The notes beneath the pieces are model-generated. The model did not search any database and had not been told where the DNA came from. It saw only the letters and a list, made by a program, of their open reading frames with translations. Source: DVEG01 sp964405435 (lineage in GTDB: Bacteria > Cyanobacteriota > Cyanobacteriia > Cyanobacteriales > Oscillatoriaceae). From it: a stretch of DNA of 64,000 bases. Of this stretch, positions 45,062 to 52,422 are shown in pieces; within the stretch, counting starts at the first letter, position 1, and each line of letters starts with the position of its first letter. Made by a program: the position numbers and the translations under genes. The DNA lies in assembly GCA_964405435.1 (NCBI GenBank), contig CAYOOD010000027.1, positions 18,287 through 82,286 of the forward strand. Direction: 5' to 3'.

Positions 45062-45775
45062 ATGAGCTGTAATCTAGCGACCAAATTGCGTGAAGGGACG
45101 AAAAAATCCCACACGATGGCAGAAAACGTCGGTTTTGTCAAGTGTTTCTTAAAAGGCGTTGTCGAGAAAACCTCTTACCGCAAGCTAGTGGGGAACCTCT
45201 ACTTCGTCTACTCCGCAATGGAAGAAGAGATGGAGCGCCACAAGAATCACCCGCTCGTGTCGAAAATCTACTTTCCCGAACTCAATCGCAAAGCCAGCTT
45301 AGAGCAAGACTTGTTTTATTACTACGGTGCCAACTGGCGCGAGCAAGTCGCTCCCTCAGCGGCGGGCGCTGTTTATGTGCAGCGGATTCGGGAAGTGTCT
45401 GAAAAAGAACCCGAACTCCTGGCAGCCCACTCCTACACCCGCTACCTGGGCGACTTGTCCGGGGGCCAAATTCTCAAAGGCATTGCCCAGCGGGCGATGA
45501 ATTTAGAGGGCGAAGGCACGGCGTTCTACGAATTCCAAGATATCGCCGACGAGAAAGCCTTCAAAAATACCTACCGCAAAGCGATGGACGAGCTGCCCAT
45601 CGACGCAGCCACCGTCGATCGCATCGTGGATGAGGCGAATGCCGCTTTCCACCTGAATATGAAGATGTTTAATGAACTCGAAGGCAACCTGATCAAAGCG
45701 ATCGGGGTGATGCTGTTCAATACGCTGACGCGCCGCCGCACGCGGGGCGCGACCGAACTGGCAACCGCTGAGTAA
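45062..45775 (+). CDS. ho1: heme oxygenase HO1, biliverdin-forming
   Basis: A 237-residue ferredoxin-dependent enzyme that opens heme to biliverdin IX-alpha, carbon monoxide and iron, the first step to phycobilin pigments. The proximal heme ligand is His17 in KKSHTMAENV. The distal-helix motif GDLSGGQ is at 130-136 after YTRYL. NLYFVYSAMEEEM and the closing FNELEGNLIKAI agree with HO1. The constitutive and low-oxygen isoforms are similar in sequence, so the exact paralogue cannot be fixed. The ATG at 45062 has only a weak ribosome binding site. A long hairpin follows the stop. Confidence 0.96.
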   Translation: MSCNLATKLREGTKKSHTMAENVGFVKCFLKGVVEKTSYRKLVGNLYFVYSAMEEEMERHKNHPLVSKIYFPELNRKASLEQDLFYYYGANWREQVAPSAAGAVYVQRIREVSEKEPELLAAHSYTRYLGDLSGGQILKGIAQRAMNLEGEGTAFYEFQDIADEKAFKNTYRKAMDELPIDAATVDRIVDEANAAFHLNMKMFNELEGNLIKAIGVMLFNTLTRRRTRGATELATAE

Positions 45776-45790
45776 ACCAAATTTAACGCT

Positions 45791-45856
45791 CAGCCGTCTG
45801 CTGTGAGCTTTCAGCCTCGTGCTGGGAGTTGAGAGCAGACGGCTGACTGTTTTTTC
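45791..45856 (+). terminator. terminator hairpin after ho1
   Basis: Outer arms CAGCCGTCTGCT (45791-45802) and AGCAGACGGCTG (45834-45845) pair perfectly around an inner partial stem, followed by ACTGTTTTTTCG. It starts 15 bases past the ho1 stop codon and looks like a factor-independent terminator that could also serve the convergent gene. Confidence 0.75.
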
Positions 45857-45866
45857 GGGCGAATCC

Positions 45867-46139
45867 CTACAAATACGCCTGCACGTCTACGCCGCACTCG
45901 TCGGCTAAATAGCACAGCGCGCGGAAACGCAGCCCCACCAGTTCGTCGTAGAGGGGATTGAGCTTGCACAGGGGGGGAATGTGGAAGACTTGGCGGTTGA
46001 AAAGCTTGATATCGCGCTCGAACGGACATTGCGCGGGTATCGCCTTGGAGAAGAATACGGCGACTTGCGGGTTGCGAATCTCTATGCCGTCGAGCCACTG
46101 ACGCAGCGGTTGCAGGAGAGCAGAGAAAAGTTGACGCAT
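45867..46139 (-). CDS. Mo-dependent nitrogenase C-terminal domain protein, paralogue 1
   Basis: A 90-residue protein of the cyanobacterial family named after a Mo-dependent nitrogenase C-terminal domain; members are small and stand alone. Visible family features are LLQPLRQWLDGIEIRNPQ, IPAQCPFERDI, HIPPLCKLNPLYDELVGLR and FRALCYLADECG. Cysteines in QCPFER, LCKLNP, ALCYL and DECG suggest metal or disulphide roles, but this is inference. No nitrogenase structural gene is in the window. The ATG at 46139 is preceded by TAGGTG. A close paralogue is at 47558-47920. Confidence 0.88.
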   Translation of the reverse strand: MRQLFSALLQPLRQWLDGIEIRNPQVAVFFSKAIPAQCPFERDIKLFNRQVFHIPPLCKLNPLYDELVGLRFRALCYLADECGVDVQAYL

Positions 46140-46423
46140 AAGTTCACCTATCGGTGAGTGGGCACTTGAGATTTTTAACGGTTCCTATTGATTAGGATAC
46201 AAATTGTAATAAAACTTGTTGTGAAGGGATGAACAAAAATCCCTGGTTTTTGATGAAGATTCAATAAAGTCAAATGGACAGTTTTGTAGCTGTTGTTACC
46301 GTCGCCTCCGCGATCGCTCGCTTTGCCACGACTGGCGCGTGAAGGGCTTTTCCCGCTCGTCGCGAATCGCCTGCATCTCCTACTGAAATTTTCGAGCGAT
46401 CGAGAGCGCGGCGAGTGTGGAGT

Positions 46424-46516
46424 TATAGCGGTTTTCAGTGAGGTACACTTCAACTCAGTAACTTCGGATCGCACCGATTTTCTTCCCTGTCGTTCATCCA
46501 AGTGAAAACCGCTATA
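46424..46516. mobile_element. 93-base MITE-like element with 14-base terminal inverted repeats
   Basis: The left end TATAGCGGTTTTCA (46424-46437) and right end TGAAAACCGCTATA (46503-46516) are exact complements. The interior has no coding capacity. The TA at both tips could be a target duplication. The same TATAGCGGTT end begins the composite repeats at 13440 and 46853 (reversed). No transposase is in the window, so mobility is inferred from structure. Confidence 0.6.
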
Positions 46517-46775
46517 TAGTGCGTCTAAATGATTCGTACACATCGAGTACACACCAAGACGGGGCTTCTCCCGGGGGCACCCTCGCAGTACAGAATTTGT
46601 ACAAATCAATTAGGAACGCTATATAGCGCGTCTAAATGCCTTGGATAAATCTTACAAAAGTGGGAGCGTCTCGCTCCCGACTCTAAGAGCGCGAGAAATC
46701 AAGATCGCACTCCTGTCTTCAGGTTAGACCAATCATTTAGACTAGCTCTATATAGCGCGTCTCAATGATTTGTAA
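46513..46775. repeat. three dispersed copies of TATATAGCGCGTCTAAATG
   Basis: Copies at 46513-46540, 46620-46640 and 46749-46775, spaced 107 and 129 bases, with one or two differences each. AATCATTTAGAC at 46731-46742 is the reverse of the right part, so the stretch 46630-46742 has imperfect terminal inverted repeats (GTCTAAATG...), another small element candidate. Confidence 0.65.
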
Positions 46776-46789
46776 AACATCCAGGAGCC

Positions 46790-46853
46790 AGAAACCCGGT
46801 TTCTTTGAGAAACCGGGTTTCTACGCTTCCACTACTCAAATAAAACCGCTCTA
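46790..46853 (-). repeat. composite hairpin repeat near cupin gene
   Basis: A hairpin (46790-46822; arms AGAAACCCGGTTTCTTT and its near complement), then about 30 bases ending AAAACCGCTCTA. Same plan and orientation as 13372-13440 and the reverse of 3518-3581. Confidence 0.8.
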
Positions 46854-47047
46854 GTTAAAATTGCGATTCGCTACCCTTGATAGCTTGACCTTCACGCGCG
46901 CTCGTAAACCCCTGAAAGAGACTGAGCGCTCGACTGTTTGGAGGACGTCGGGAGCGAAGTCTCGGAATTGGTTTGATTGAATGAGAACCGAAGCGATCGC
47001 CTTTTTCTCCAGAGGCGATCGCCTGCCCTCAAGGAATTGCGTCTTGC

Positions 47048-47338
47048 CTATTCAAAATAATAATGCTTTCTGACAGCACTGCGAATCTTCCAAGTGCAAG
47101 ACATGCCTGCTGGGAATGTCACCAAATCGCCTTTTGTGATTTCCACTGGCTCCCCTTCGTCAGGCGTCACGAGTACATCTCCTTCCAACAAATAGCAGAT
47201 TTCCGTCGCGTCATAAGTCCAGGGAAATTCCGACACTTCCTTCGTCCAAATTGGCCAACTTTTGACGCGCATTTCGCTGAGGCGCGCCTCATCGGGGTCG
47301 CGCTCTACTTTTATTTCCATTGTTTGTTCGACTTCCAC
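47048..47338 (-). CDS. cupin domain protein (EutQ/DUF861-like)
   Basis: A 96-residue single-domain cupin. Sequence features are SWPIWTKEVSEFPWTYDATE, CYLLEGDVLVTPDEGEPVEI, KGDLVTFPAGMSCTWKI and KHYYFE. The two cupin motifs are degenerate: there is no G-x(5)-H-x-H-x(3,4)-E pattern. It groups with small cyanobacterial and plant cupins of unknown substrate, possibly metal or sugar binders. A GTG at 47338 has GGAGG at nine bases, while the ATG at 47320 (MEIKVERDP) fits the family start; both are possible. It lies between the two Mo-nitrogenase-domain paralogues, which may be chance. Confidence 0.88.
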   Translation of the reverse strand: MEVEQTMEIKVERDPDEARLSEMRVKSWPIWTKEVSEFPWTYDATEICYLLEGDVLVTPDEGEPVEITKGDLVTFPAGMSCTWKIRSAVRKHYYFE

Positions 47339-47557
47339 AGTCCGGTTCCTCCGCAGTTCATTGATTTACCCTATTATCACATACTGGGAAAATTTTGCCC
47401 AAAATAATCGGCCAAAATCAAGCAGCATTCTCGAAAATAAGGGGGCATGAAAAATAGGGCAGAGAAAACAGGACATCGGACAGAGTGAATGGGGCTTGGG
47501 AGTTTCTGCTTGTTAGCAATTCCCCGTTACCCATCACTCACGCTCCATTTTCCTATT

Positions 47558-47920
47558 TCAGGAAACTTGAATATCCAAACCGCAGCGATCGACTAAATAG
47601 CACAAGGCGCGAAAGCGCAAGCCGACGAGTTGATCGTACAGTGGATTCAGCTTGCACAGGGGTGGGATGTGAGCGATCGCGCGTCCGAACAGCGTGATAT
47701 CCCGCTCGAACGGGCACTGTCCCGGAATGGTTTTGTAGATAAATTCAGCAAACTGGCGATCGCGAATTTCTATGCTATCGAGCTGTTGGCGGAGGGGTTT
47801 TAGCGGATCGACCTGCAGCCAGGACAGTTTGGCACTTCTGCCTGCTTGTTTGCTGCCTCTACAAGCAACTGGCGAACCAGATAGGATAGCCCGTTGATGA
47901 GTTTTTTCGCTGGTTAACAT
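47558..47920 (-). CDS. Mo-dependent nitrogenase C-terminal domain protein, paralogue 2
   Basis: A 120-residue protein. After a basic, poorly conserved N-terminus of about 35 residues come LKPLRQQLDSIEIRDRQFAE, IPGQCPFERDITLFG, HIPPLCKLNPLYDQLVGLR and FRALCYLVDRCG. It is strongly similar to the protein at 45867-46139, about 1.4 kb away on the same strand, so they arose by duplication. GAGGTAAAACC before the ATG at 47920 is a good ribosome binding site. The function of the family is not established despite the name. Confidence 0.88.
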   Translation of the reverse strand: MLTSEKTHQRAILSGSPVACRGSKQAGRSAKLSWLQVDPLKPLRQQLDSIEIRDRQFAEFIYKTIPGQCPFERDITLFGRAIAHIPPLCKLNPLYDQLVGLRFRALCYLVDRCGLDIQVS

Positions 47921-48568
47921 GGTTTTACCTCTACAGCGACCGTGTTCTTCTTACTTGCCTGACCTTATTCACTTCTACTTATTAGAAGCCGATGAACAAT
48001 AGATTGTTCCTGATTTTTCAGAAAATATCGCGAAGTTCGCCGAGGACATTCTCGTCAATAAAAGTGTTGCAAATCATACACTTTTGAGAGAAGACTCTGA
48101 AAAAAGTGCGTAAAAAATTAGCGGACTTTCTTTTGGAAAGTTCAAAAATGGTTGAAAATTCGATTGTCCCTAGAAAAGCAATGCGCGTCAAACTTGGAAC
48201 AAGCTTACAGAAAGAGGTGGCATTGGCAGCCGCCTCTAGACGGCGGTCTGGCAGCTCTATATACTATTTACAAGCATTTGAGGGGCGCTGAGAAGTACCA
48301 GAAGGAAGATATTGCCCTCGTCGAGCGGTGGAAGAGGGTATGACTTGAGATTTACAGGTTGTAGCTAAAATAACAGCAGAATAAACGCAATAAATAACCG
48401 ACTTTGCAGGAGAAGGGCGCGATCGCAGTCACAAAAATAGCGCGATCGCAGCAACGCAGCGAATCGGGCAGGGGGCATAGGGCAGAGGGGATGGGCAAGA
48501 ATAATTCTGCCAATTACCCATTACCCATTACCTATTACCTATTACCTTTTTGCCAATGCCCAATCCCC
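47921..48568. other. spacer between mfd and Mo-nitrogenase-domain paralogue 2
   Basis: No gene is accepted. AT-rich DNA (about 47960-48120) should hold the promoter of paralogue 2. Two overlapping plus-strand frames (48106-48291 and 48152-48343) lack a good start or known content. At 48470-48560 there are ATTACCC / ATTACCT heptamers, a short-repeat type also seen near 1315 and 58365. Confidence 0.5.
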
Positions 48569-51500
48569 TCAAGCCAGAATCGGTTCGGGCAGGGCTCCCT
48601 GCATCTTGCCCAGCCAGTCGATGAGGCGATCGAGCTGTTTGTCAGCAGTCAGCACGCCCATACCGCGTACCGTCACCTTGCCGGGGGTGTAAACGCACAG
48701 CGATCGCTGGTGTTCCGGCAGGTTCGCCGCCAAAAGATTCCAGGCGGGTTCCTCCATCGGCGTTTCTAAAACGACGTGCTGCTTGCCCTCTGGCTTGATG
48801 CGCGAGAAACCGAGCTTTTTGGCGATTTGTTTGAGTTCCATCACCCGAATGAGCTCCCGGGCAGGAGGGGGGATCGTACCGTAGCGATCGCGCCAATCCG
48901 CCTCAATCTGCGCCAGCTCCTCCTTAGAAGCAGCAGACGCCACTGCCCGGTAAGCGCTCATCTTCTGATCCAAATCCGGGATGTAATCCGCAGGAATAAA
49001 CGCCGTCAGGTGCAAGTCGATCTGGGTATCGTCCACCTGCGGAATTTCCTGACCGCGAATTTCCCGAATCGCCTCTTGCAGCATTTCCATGTACAAATCA
49101 AACCCGATCGCGTCCATCTGCCCCGACTGCTCGGAGCCCAACAAATTGCCGACGCCCCGGATTTCCATATCCCGCATCGCCAATTGATACCCAGAACCCA
49201 ACTGGGTGAATTCTTGAATCGCCCGCAGCCGCGCCCTCGCCGTATCCGTGAGCTGACTTTGCTTGCGGTAGAAAATCCAGGCGTGAGCTTGAATCCCCGA
49301 TCGCCCCACCCGTCCCCGGAGCTGGTAAAGCTGCGCCAGCCCGAACTTGTGGGCATCTTCAATCAGAATCGTATTGACGCGGGGAATATCCAGCCCCGAT
49401 TCAATGATGGTAGTACACACCAAAATATCCGCCTCGCCGCTGCTGAACGCCAGCATCGTTGCTTCCAACTCCGACTCGTCGAGCTGCCCGTGGGCGAGGG
49501 CGATTCTGGCTCCCGACACCATCTGCCGCAATTGAGAAACAACCTCCTCGATCCCCTCAATGCGCGGCACGACGTAAAACACCTGCCCGCCGCGATCCAA
49601 TTCTTGGCGAATGGCGCTGCGCACCGTTTCCGGATCGTATGGGGCTAAGTGGGTTTGAATCGGGCGGCGCGATGCCGGCGGCGTCGCAATCAAACTCATC
49701 TCCCGAATCCCGGAAAGCGACATATACAAAGTGCGGGGAATCGGCGTCGCACTTAGGGTCAGCACGTCCAGTTGCGTTTTCAGGGATTTGATTTTTTCTT
49801 TCTGCGCCACGCCGAAACGCTGTTCTTCGTCTACCACCAGCAGCCCTAAATCGCGGAAAGAGACGCCCTTGCTCAAAACCGCGTGGGTGCCGACGACGAC
49901 ATCCAGTTCGCCGGTGGCGAGGCGGCGCTGAATGTTTTTGCGTTCCTCTGCGGTGCGGAAGCGGTTGAGCAATCCGAGTTCGATCGGGTAGGGGGCAAAG
50001 CGTTCTTTGAGGGTGTGGTAGTGCTGCTGGGCGAGGATGGTGGTGGGCGCGAGCAGGGCGACTTGTTTGCCTGCGGTGACGGCTTTGAAAATGGCGCGGA
50101 TGGCGACTTCGGTTTTGCCGAAGCCGACATCGCCGCAGACGAGTCGATCCATCGGGCGATCGCTTTCCATGTCGCGCTTGACATCTGCCGTGGCTTTGAG
50201 CTGATCCGGCGTAGCTTGGTAGGGGAAAGAATCCTCTAATTCCTGCTGCCAGGGCGCGTCGGGCGGGTAGGCGAATCCTTCTTGCTGGGCGCGTTTGGCG
50301 TACAGCTTCAGCAAGTCAACGGCTAATTTTTTAACCGTCTTGCGGACTTTGCTCTTCGTGCTCTCCCACGTCTTGCCGGTGAGCTTGTTGAGTTCTGGGG
50401 GCTTGCTGTCTGCCGTGCGATAGCGCGAGAGCGAACCCAACTGATCTGCCGGGACTCGCAGCAAGCCGTCGCCGTACTGAACTACCAGATATTCGCGGTT
50501 TTCCAGCCGTTCGAGTTTGAGAAATTTGCCGATGCCGTGGTGGCGGTGGACGACGAAATCTCCCGGGCGCAGCTTGTTGGGATCGACTTGTTTGGAGGCG
50601 GCGCGGCGGCGCTTGCGAATGTAGCTGGGGGTGGCGAGGGAGTGCTGCCCGAAAAATTCGCGATCGGTGACGACGGCGATGCGGAAGGTGGGCAGGATGA
50701 AACCTTCGAGTTCTGCAAGTCCCGAGTATTTCAGGGCGATGGGGGTTTTCTGAATTTGCAGTTTGTCGATGCTGGGGTAGTCGTTGGGATTGACGACGAA
50801 TTGGGCGGGGCAGTCGTGCTCTTGCAGCAGGGAGACGGAGCGCGACGGTTGGGCGGAAACGAGGAAGACGGAGAAGCCGCGATCGCGCTCTCCCCTGACG
50901 AGTTCTGCCAGCTTGGCGAATTGGTGCGGCATCACCGGCAGGGGGCGGCTGGCGAGATTGAGGGAGTGGGGAGTGGGGAGTGGGGAGTGGAAAGTGCTGA
51001 GTGCTGAGAGGGGAGTGGGGAGTGGGGAGTGGGGAGTGGAAAGTGCTTGATGCTTCGGCTGAAGTGCTTGATGCTTCGGCTGAAGTTTTGAGTTTTGAGT
51101 GGGTGAGTGGGAGGATGAATGCTTTTTATCGGCGCTCTTGCTGCCCTGGGATTCTGCCAGTTCCGACAAGTACAGGCGATCGAAGCGTTCGGCATCGGCG
51201 AGGGAATCGGCAAAGGGGCGGTGAATTTTGGGCAGATTGGCTCTGGCGCTGACGGCTTGCCAGTGTTCCTCAACGTGCTGAAACCAGCGATCGCCGTGCC
51301 CCAGGCACTGTTCGGGTTCGTCGATGGCGACGAGGGTGTCGGGCGGCAAATAATCTAATAAAGAGGCTCCGGCGTCGAATGCCAGCCCCAACAACCGCCG
51401 GGAAATCCCTTCTTCTTCTCCCTCTGGGATGGCATGACCTTTTTCTTTCAGGGCGGCTGTGACAATCGGGGCAAAATCCGTCGGGGTTAAAACGAGCTGC

Positions 51501-52159
51501 TCGATTTTGTCGAGCGATCGCTGGGTGGCGGGATCGAATTCCCGCAAGTCTTCCAGTTCGTCCCCGAACCAATCCAGACGCGCCGGCAACTCCGCAGAGA
51601 CGGGGAACACGTCAATGATATCCCCGCGACGGCTCCACTGTCCCTCGGTTTCCACTTGCGGCACCCGCTCGTAACCCAGAGACGCCAGTTTTTCGCTGAA
51701 GGTGGCCAAATCCCACATCATGCCCCGATTCAGGGTGAGGCAGTAGGGTTGAAATGCTTCTTTTGGCGGCAAGTGGGGTTGCAGCGCCCTTTCGGCGGCG
51801 ACAATGGCGGCATTTTTTTCCCCGCGCGCCAAGTCGGCGAGTACCTGCATTTGCCCCCAAGTCATCTCGGATTCGGGATCGAATGGCTCGTAGGGAGAGG
51901 CTTCCGAGGTGGGGTAAAAGTGTACGGTTTCCCAGCCCATTGCTTCCAGTTGGGCTGCCCAGCGACCTGCTTCTTCTAGCGTGGCTGTCACCACCAATAA
52001 ATTGCGTCTCTGAGCCGTGGCTATCGCCGAAGCTACGAGTCCTTTCGGCAGGCGAGGGATGCCATTTAACTGCACGCACTGGTGGCGCTGCAGTTTGGCC
52101 AGCAATTCGGCGGTTAGCTGCGATCGCCCCAGAGTCCGAATAATCGAAGAGAAGGCCAT
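48569..52159 (-). CDS. mfd: transcription-repair coupling factor
   Basis: A 1196-residue SF2 translocase that displaces RNA polymerase stalled at DNA damage and recruits UvrA. The N-terminal UvrB-like region (about 1-340) has GIPRLPKGL and RGDIIDVFPVSAELPARLDW. Then come a D3 region, the RNA-polymerase-interacting CarD-like domain (about 530-600: PGDFVVHRHHGIGKFL), helicase motifs with GDVGFGKTE (Walker A), VVDEEQRFG, TLSATPIPRTL and RGRVGRSG, and the C-terminal D7 domain. Residues about 341-400 are low-complexity (HSSSHSPTQ, a doubled LQPKHQA, then SPLPTP-type repeats) encoded by short tandem repeats otherwise found between genes. They fall in the linker after the UvrB-like region and keep the frame. 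The ATG at 52159 starts MAFSSIIRTL. Confidence 0.97.
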   Translation of the reverse strand: MAFSSIIRTLGRSQLTAELLAKLQRHQCVQLNGIPRLPKGLVASAIATAQRRNLLVVTATLEEAGRWAAQLEAMGWETVHFYPTSEASPYEPFDPESEMTWGQMQVLADLARGEKNAAIVAAERALQPHLPPKEAFQPYCLTLNRGMMWDLATFSEKLASLGYERVPQVETEGQWSRRGDIIDVFPVSAELPARLDWFGDELEDLREFDPATQRSLDKIEQLVLTPTDFAPIVTAALKEKGHAIPEGEEEGISRRLLGLAFDAGASLLDYLPPDTLVAIDEPEQCLGHGDRWFQHVEEHWQAVSARANLPKIHRPFADSLADAERFDRLYLSELAESQGSKSADKKHSSSHSPTQNSKLQPKHQALQPKHQALSTPHSPLPTPLSALSTFHSPLPTPHSLNLASRPLPVMPHQFAKLAELVRGERDRGFSVFLVSAQPSRSVSLLQEHDCPAQFVVNPNDYPSIDKLQIQKTPIALKYSGLAELEGFILPTFRIAVVTDREFFGQHSLATPSYIRKRRRAASKQVDPNKLRPGDFVVHRHHGIGKFLKLERLENREYLVVQYGDGLLRVPADQLGSLSRYRTADSKPPELNKLTGKTWESTKSKVRKTVKKLAVDLLKLYAKRAQQEGFAYPPDAPWQQELEDSFPYQATPDQLKATADVKRDMESDRPMDRLVCGDVGFGKTEVAIRAIFKAVTAGKQVALLAPTTILAQQHYHTLKERFAPYPIELGLLNRFRTAEERKNIQRRLATGELDVVVGTHAVLSKGVSFRDLGLLVVDEEQRFGVAQKEKIKSLKTQLDVLTLSATPIPRTLYMSLSGIREMSLIATPPASRRPIQTHLAPYDPETVRSAIRQELDRGGQVFYVVPRIEGIEEVVSQLRQMVSGARIALAHGQLDESELEATMLAFSSGEADILVCTTIIESGLDIPRVNTILIEDAHKFGLAQLYQLRGRVGRSGIQAHAWIFYRKQSQLTDTARARLRAIQEFTQLGSGYQLAMRDMEIRGVGNLLGSEQSGQMDAIGFDLYMEMLQEAIREIRGQEIPQVDDTQIDLHLTAFIPADYIPDLDQKMSAYRAVASAASKEELAQIEADWRDRYGTIPPPARELIRVMELKQIAKKLGFSRIKPEGKQHVVLETPMEEPAWNLLAANLPEHQRSLCVYTPGKVTVRGMGVLTADKQLDRLIDWLGKMQGALPEPILA
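50958..51138. repeat. repeat insertion inside the mfd coding region
   Basis: About 180 bases within mfd made of GGGGAGT heptamer runs (two blocks), GTGCTGA units, a tandem 21-base repeat (51041-51061 and 51062-51082, AAGTGCTTGATGCTTCGGCTG), and at one end the 23-base module TGAATGCTTTTTATCGGC... (51116-51138), which also occurs in a spacer at 21708-21730. The frame is preserved and encodes a Ser/Pro/His-rich linker. Confidence 0.85.
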
Positions 52160-52422
52160 GCGTTTTGCGTTTTTCTTGACGGGTTGTTTTGAAAAAACAA
52201 GTGGGTAGGGTGCCTATCTCGATCATTTTAGAGGGCTGCCTAGCATTGCTGCGAGGGAGATCGCCCTACTGGCAGATGGCAGGAATTCCTACTAGCGGTA
52301 TATTTGTCCTTGACAGGATGCTACCTTTTGTATATTAAAAGCCTTTGCTCGTGTCAAAGGTCTTTAGTCGCGATCGCAGGTGCATTCTCGTTCGATCGCC
52401 GCTGCCCTCGGCAATTTTACAC

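Larger units (their letters stand above)
46140..47047. other. repeat-rich spacer between paralogue 1 and cupin gene
   Basis: About 900 bases without a convincing gene. A nearly continuous series of short elements is present: a 93-base element with terminal inverted repeats (46424-46516), three copies of TATATAGCGCGTCTAAATG type (46513, 46620, 46749), a small inverted repeat GGGAGCGTCTCGCTCCC (about 46662-46678), and a composite AAACCCGG element (46790-46853). This looks like a landing zone for small non-autonomous elements. Confidence 0.65.

Noticed and set aside
46175..46609. A 144-codon frame in the spacer beyond the first nitrogenase-domain gene
   Set aside because: It runs through the 93-base repeat element and HIP1-rich DNA, and its Ser/Arg-rich product shows no domain.
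48106..48343. Two overlapping plus-strand frames (61 and 63 codons) between mfd and the nitrogenase-domain gene
   Set aside because: One starts only at TTG and neither has a family match. The second contains a tidy RKRWHWQPPLDGG stretch, so a decayed gene is possible, but the evidence is too thin.
51612..52226. A 204-codon minus-strand frame overlapping the start of mfd
   Set aside because: It is the shifted frame of mfd; mfd itself is beyond doubt here.
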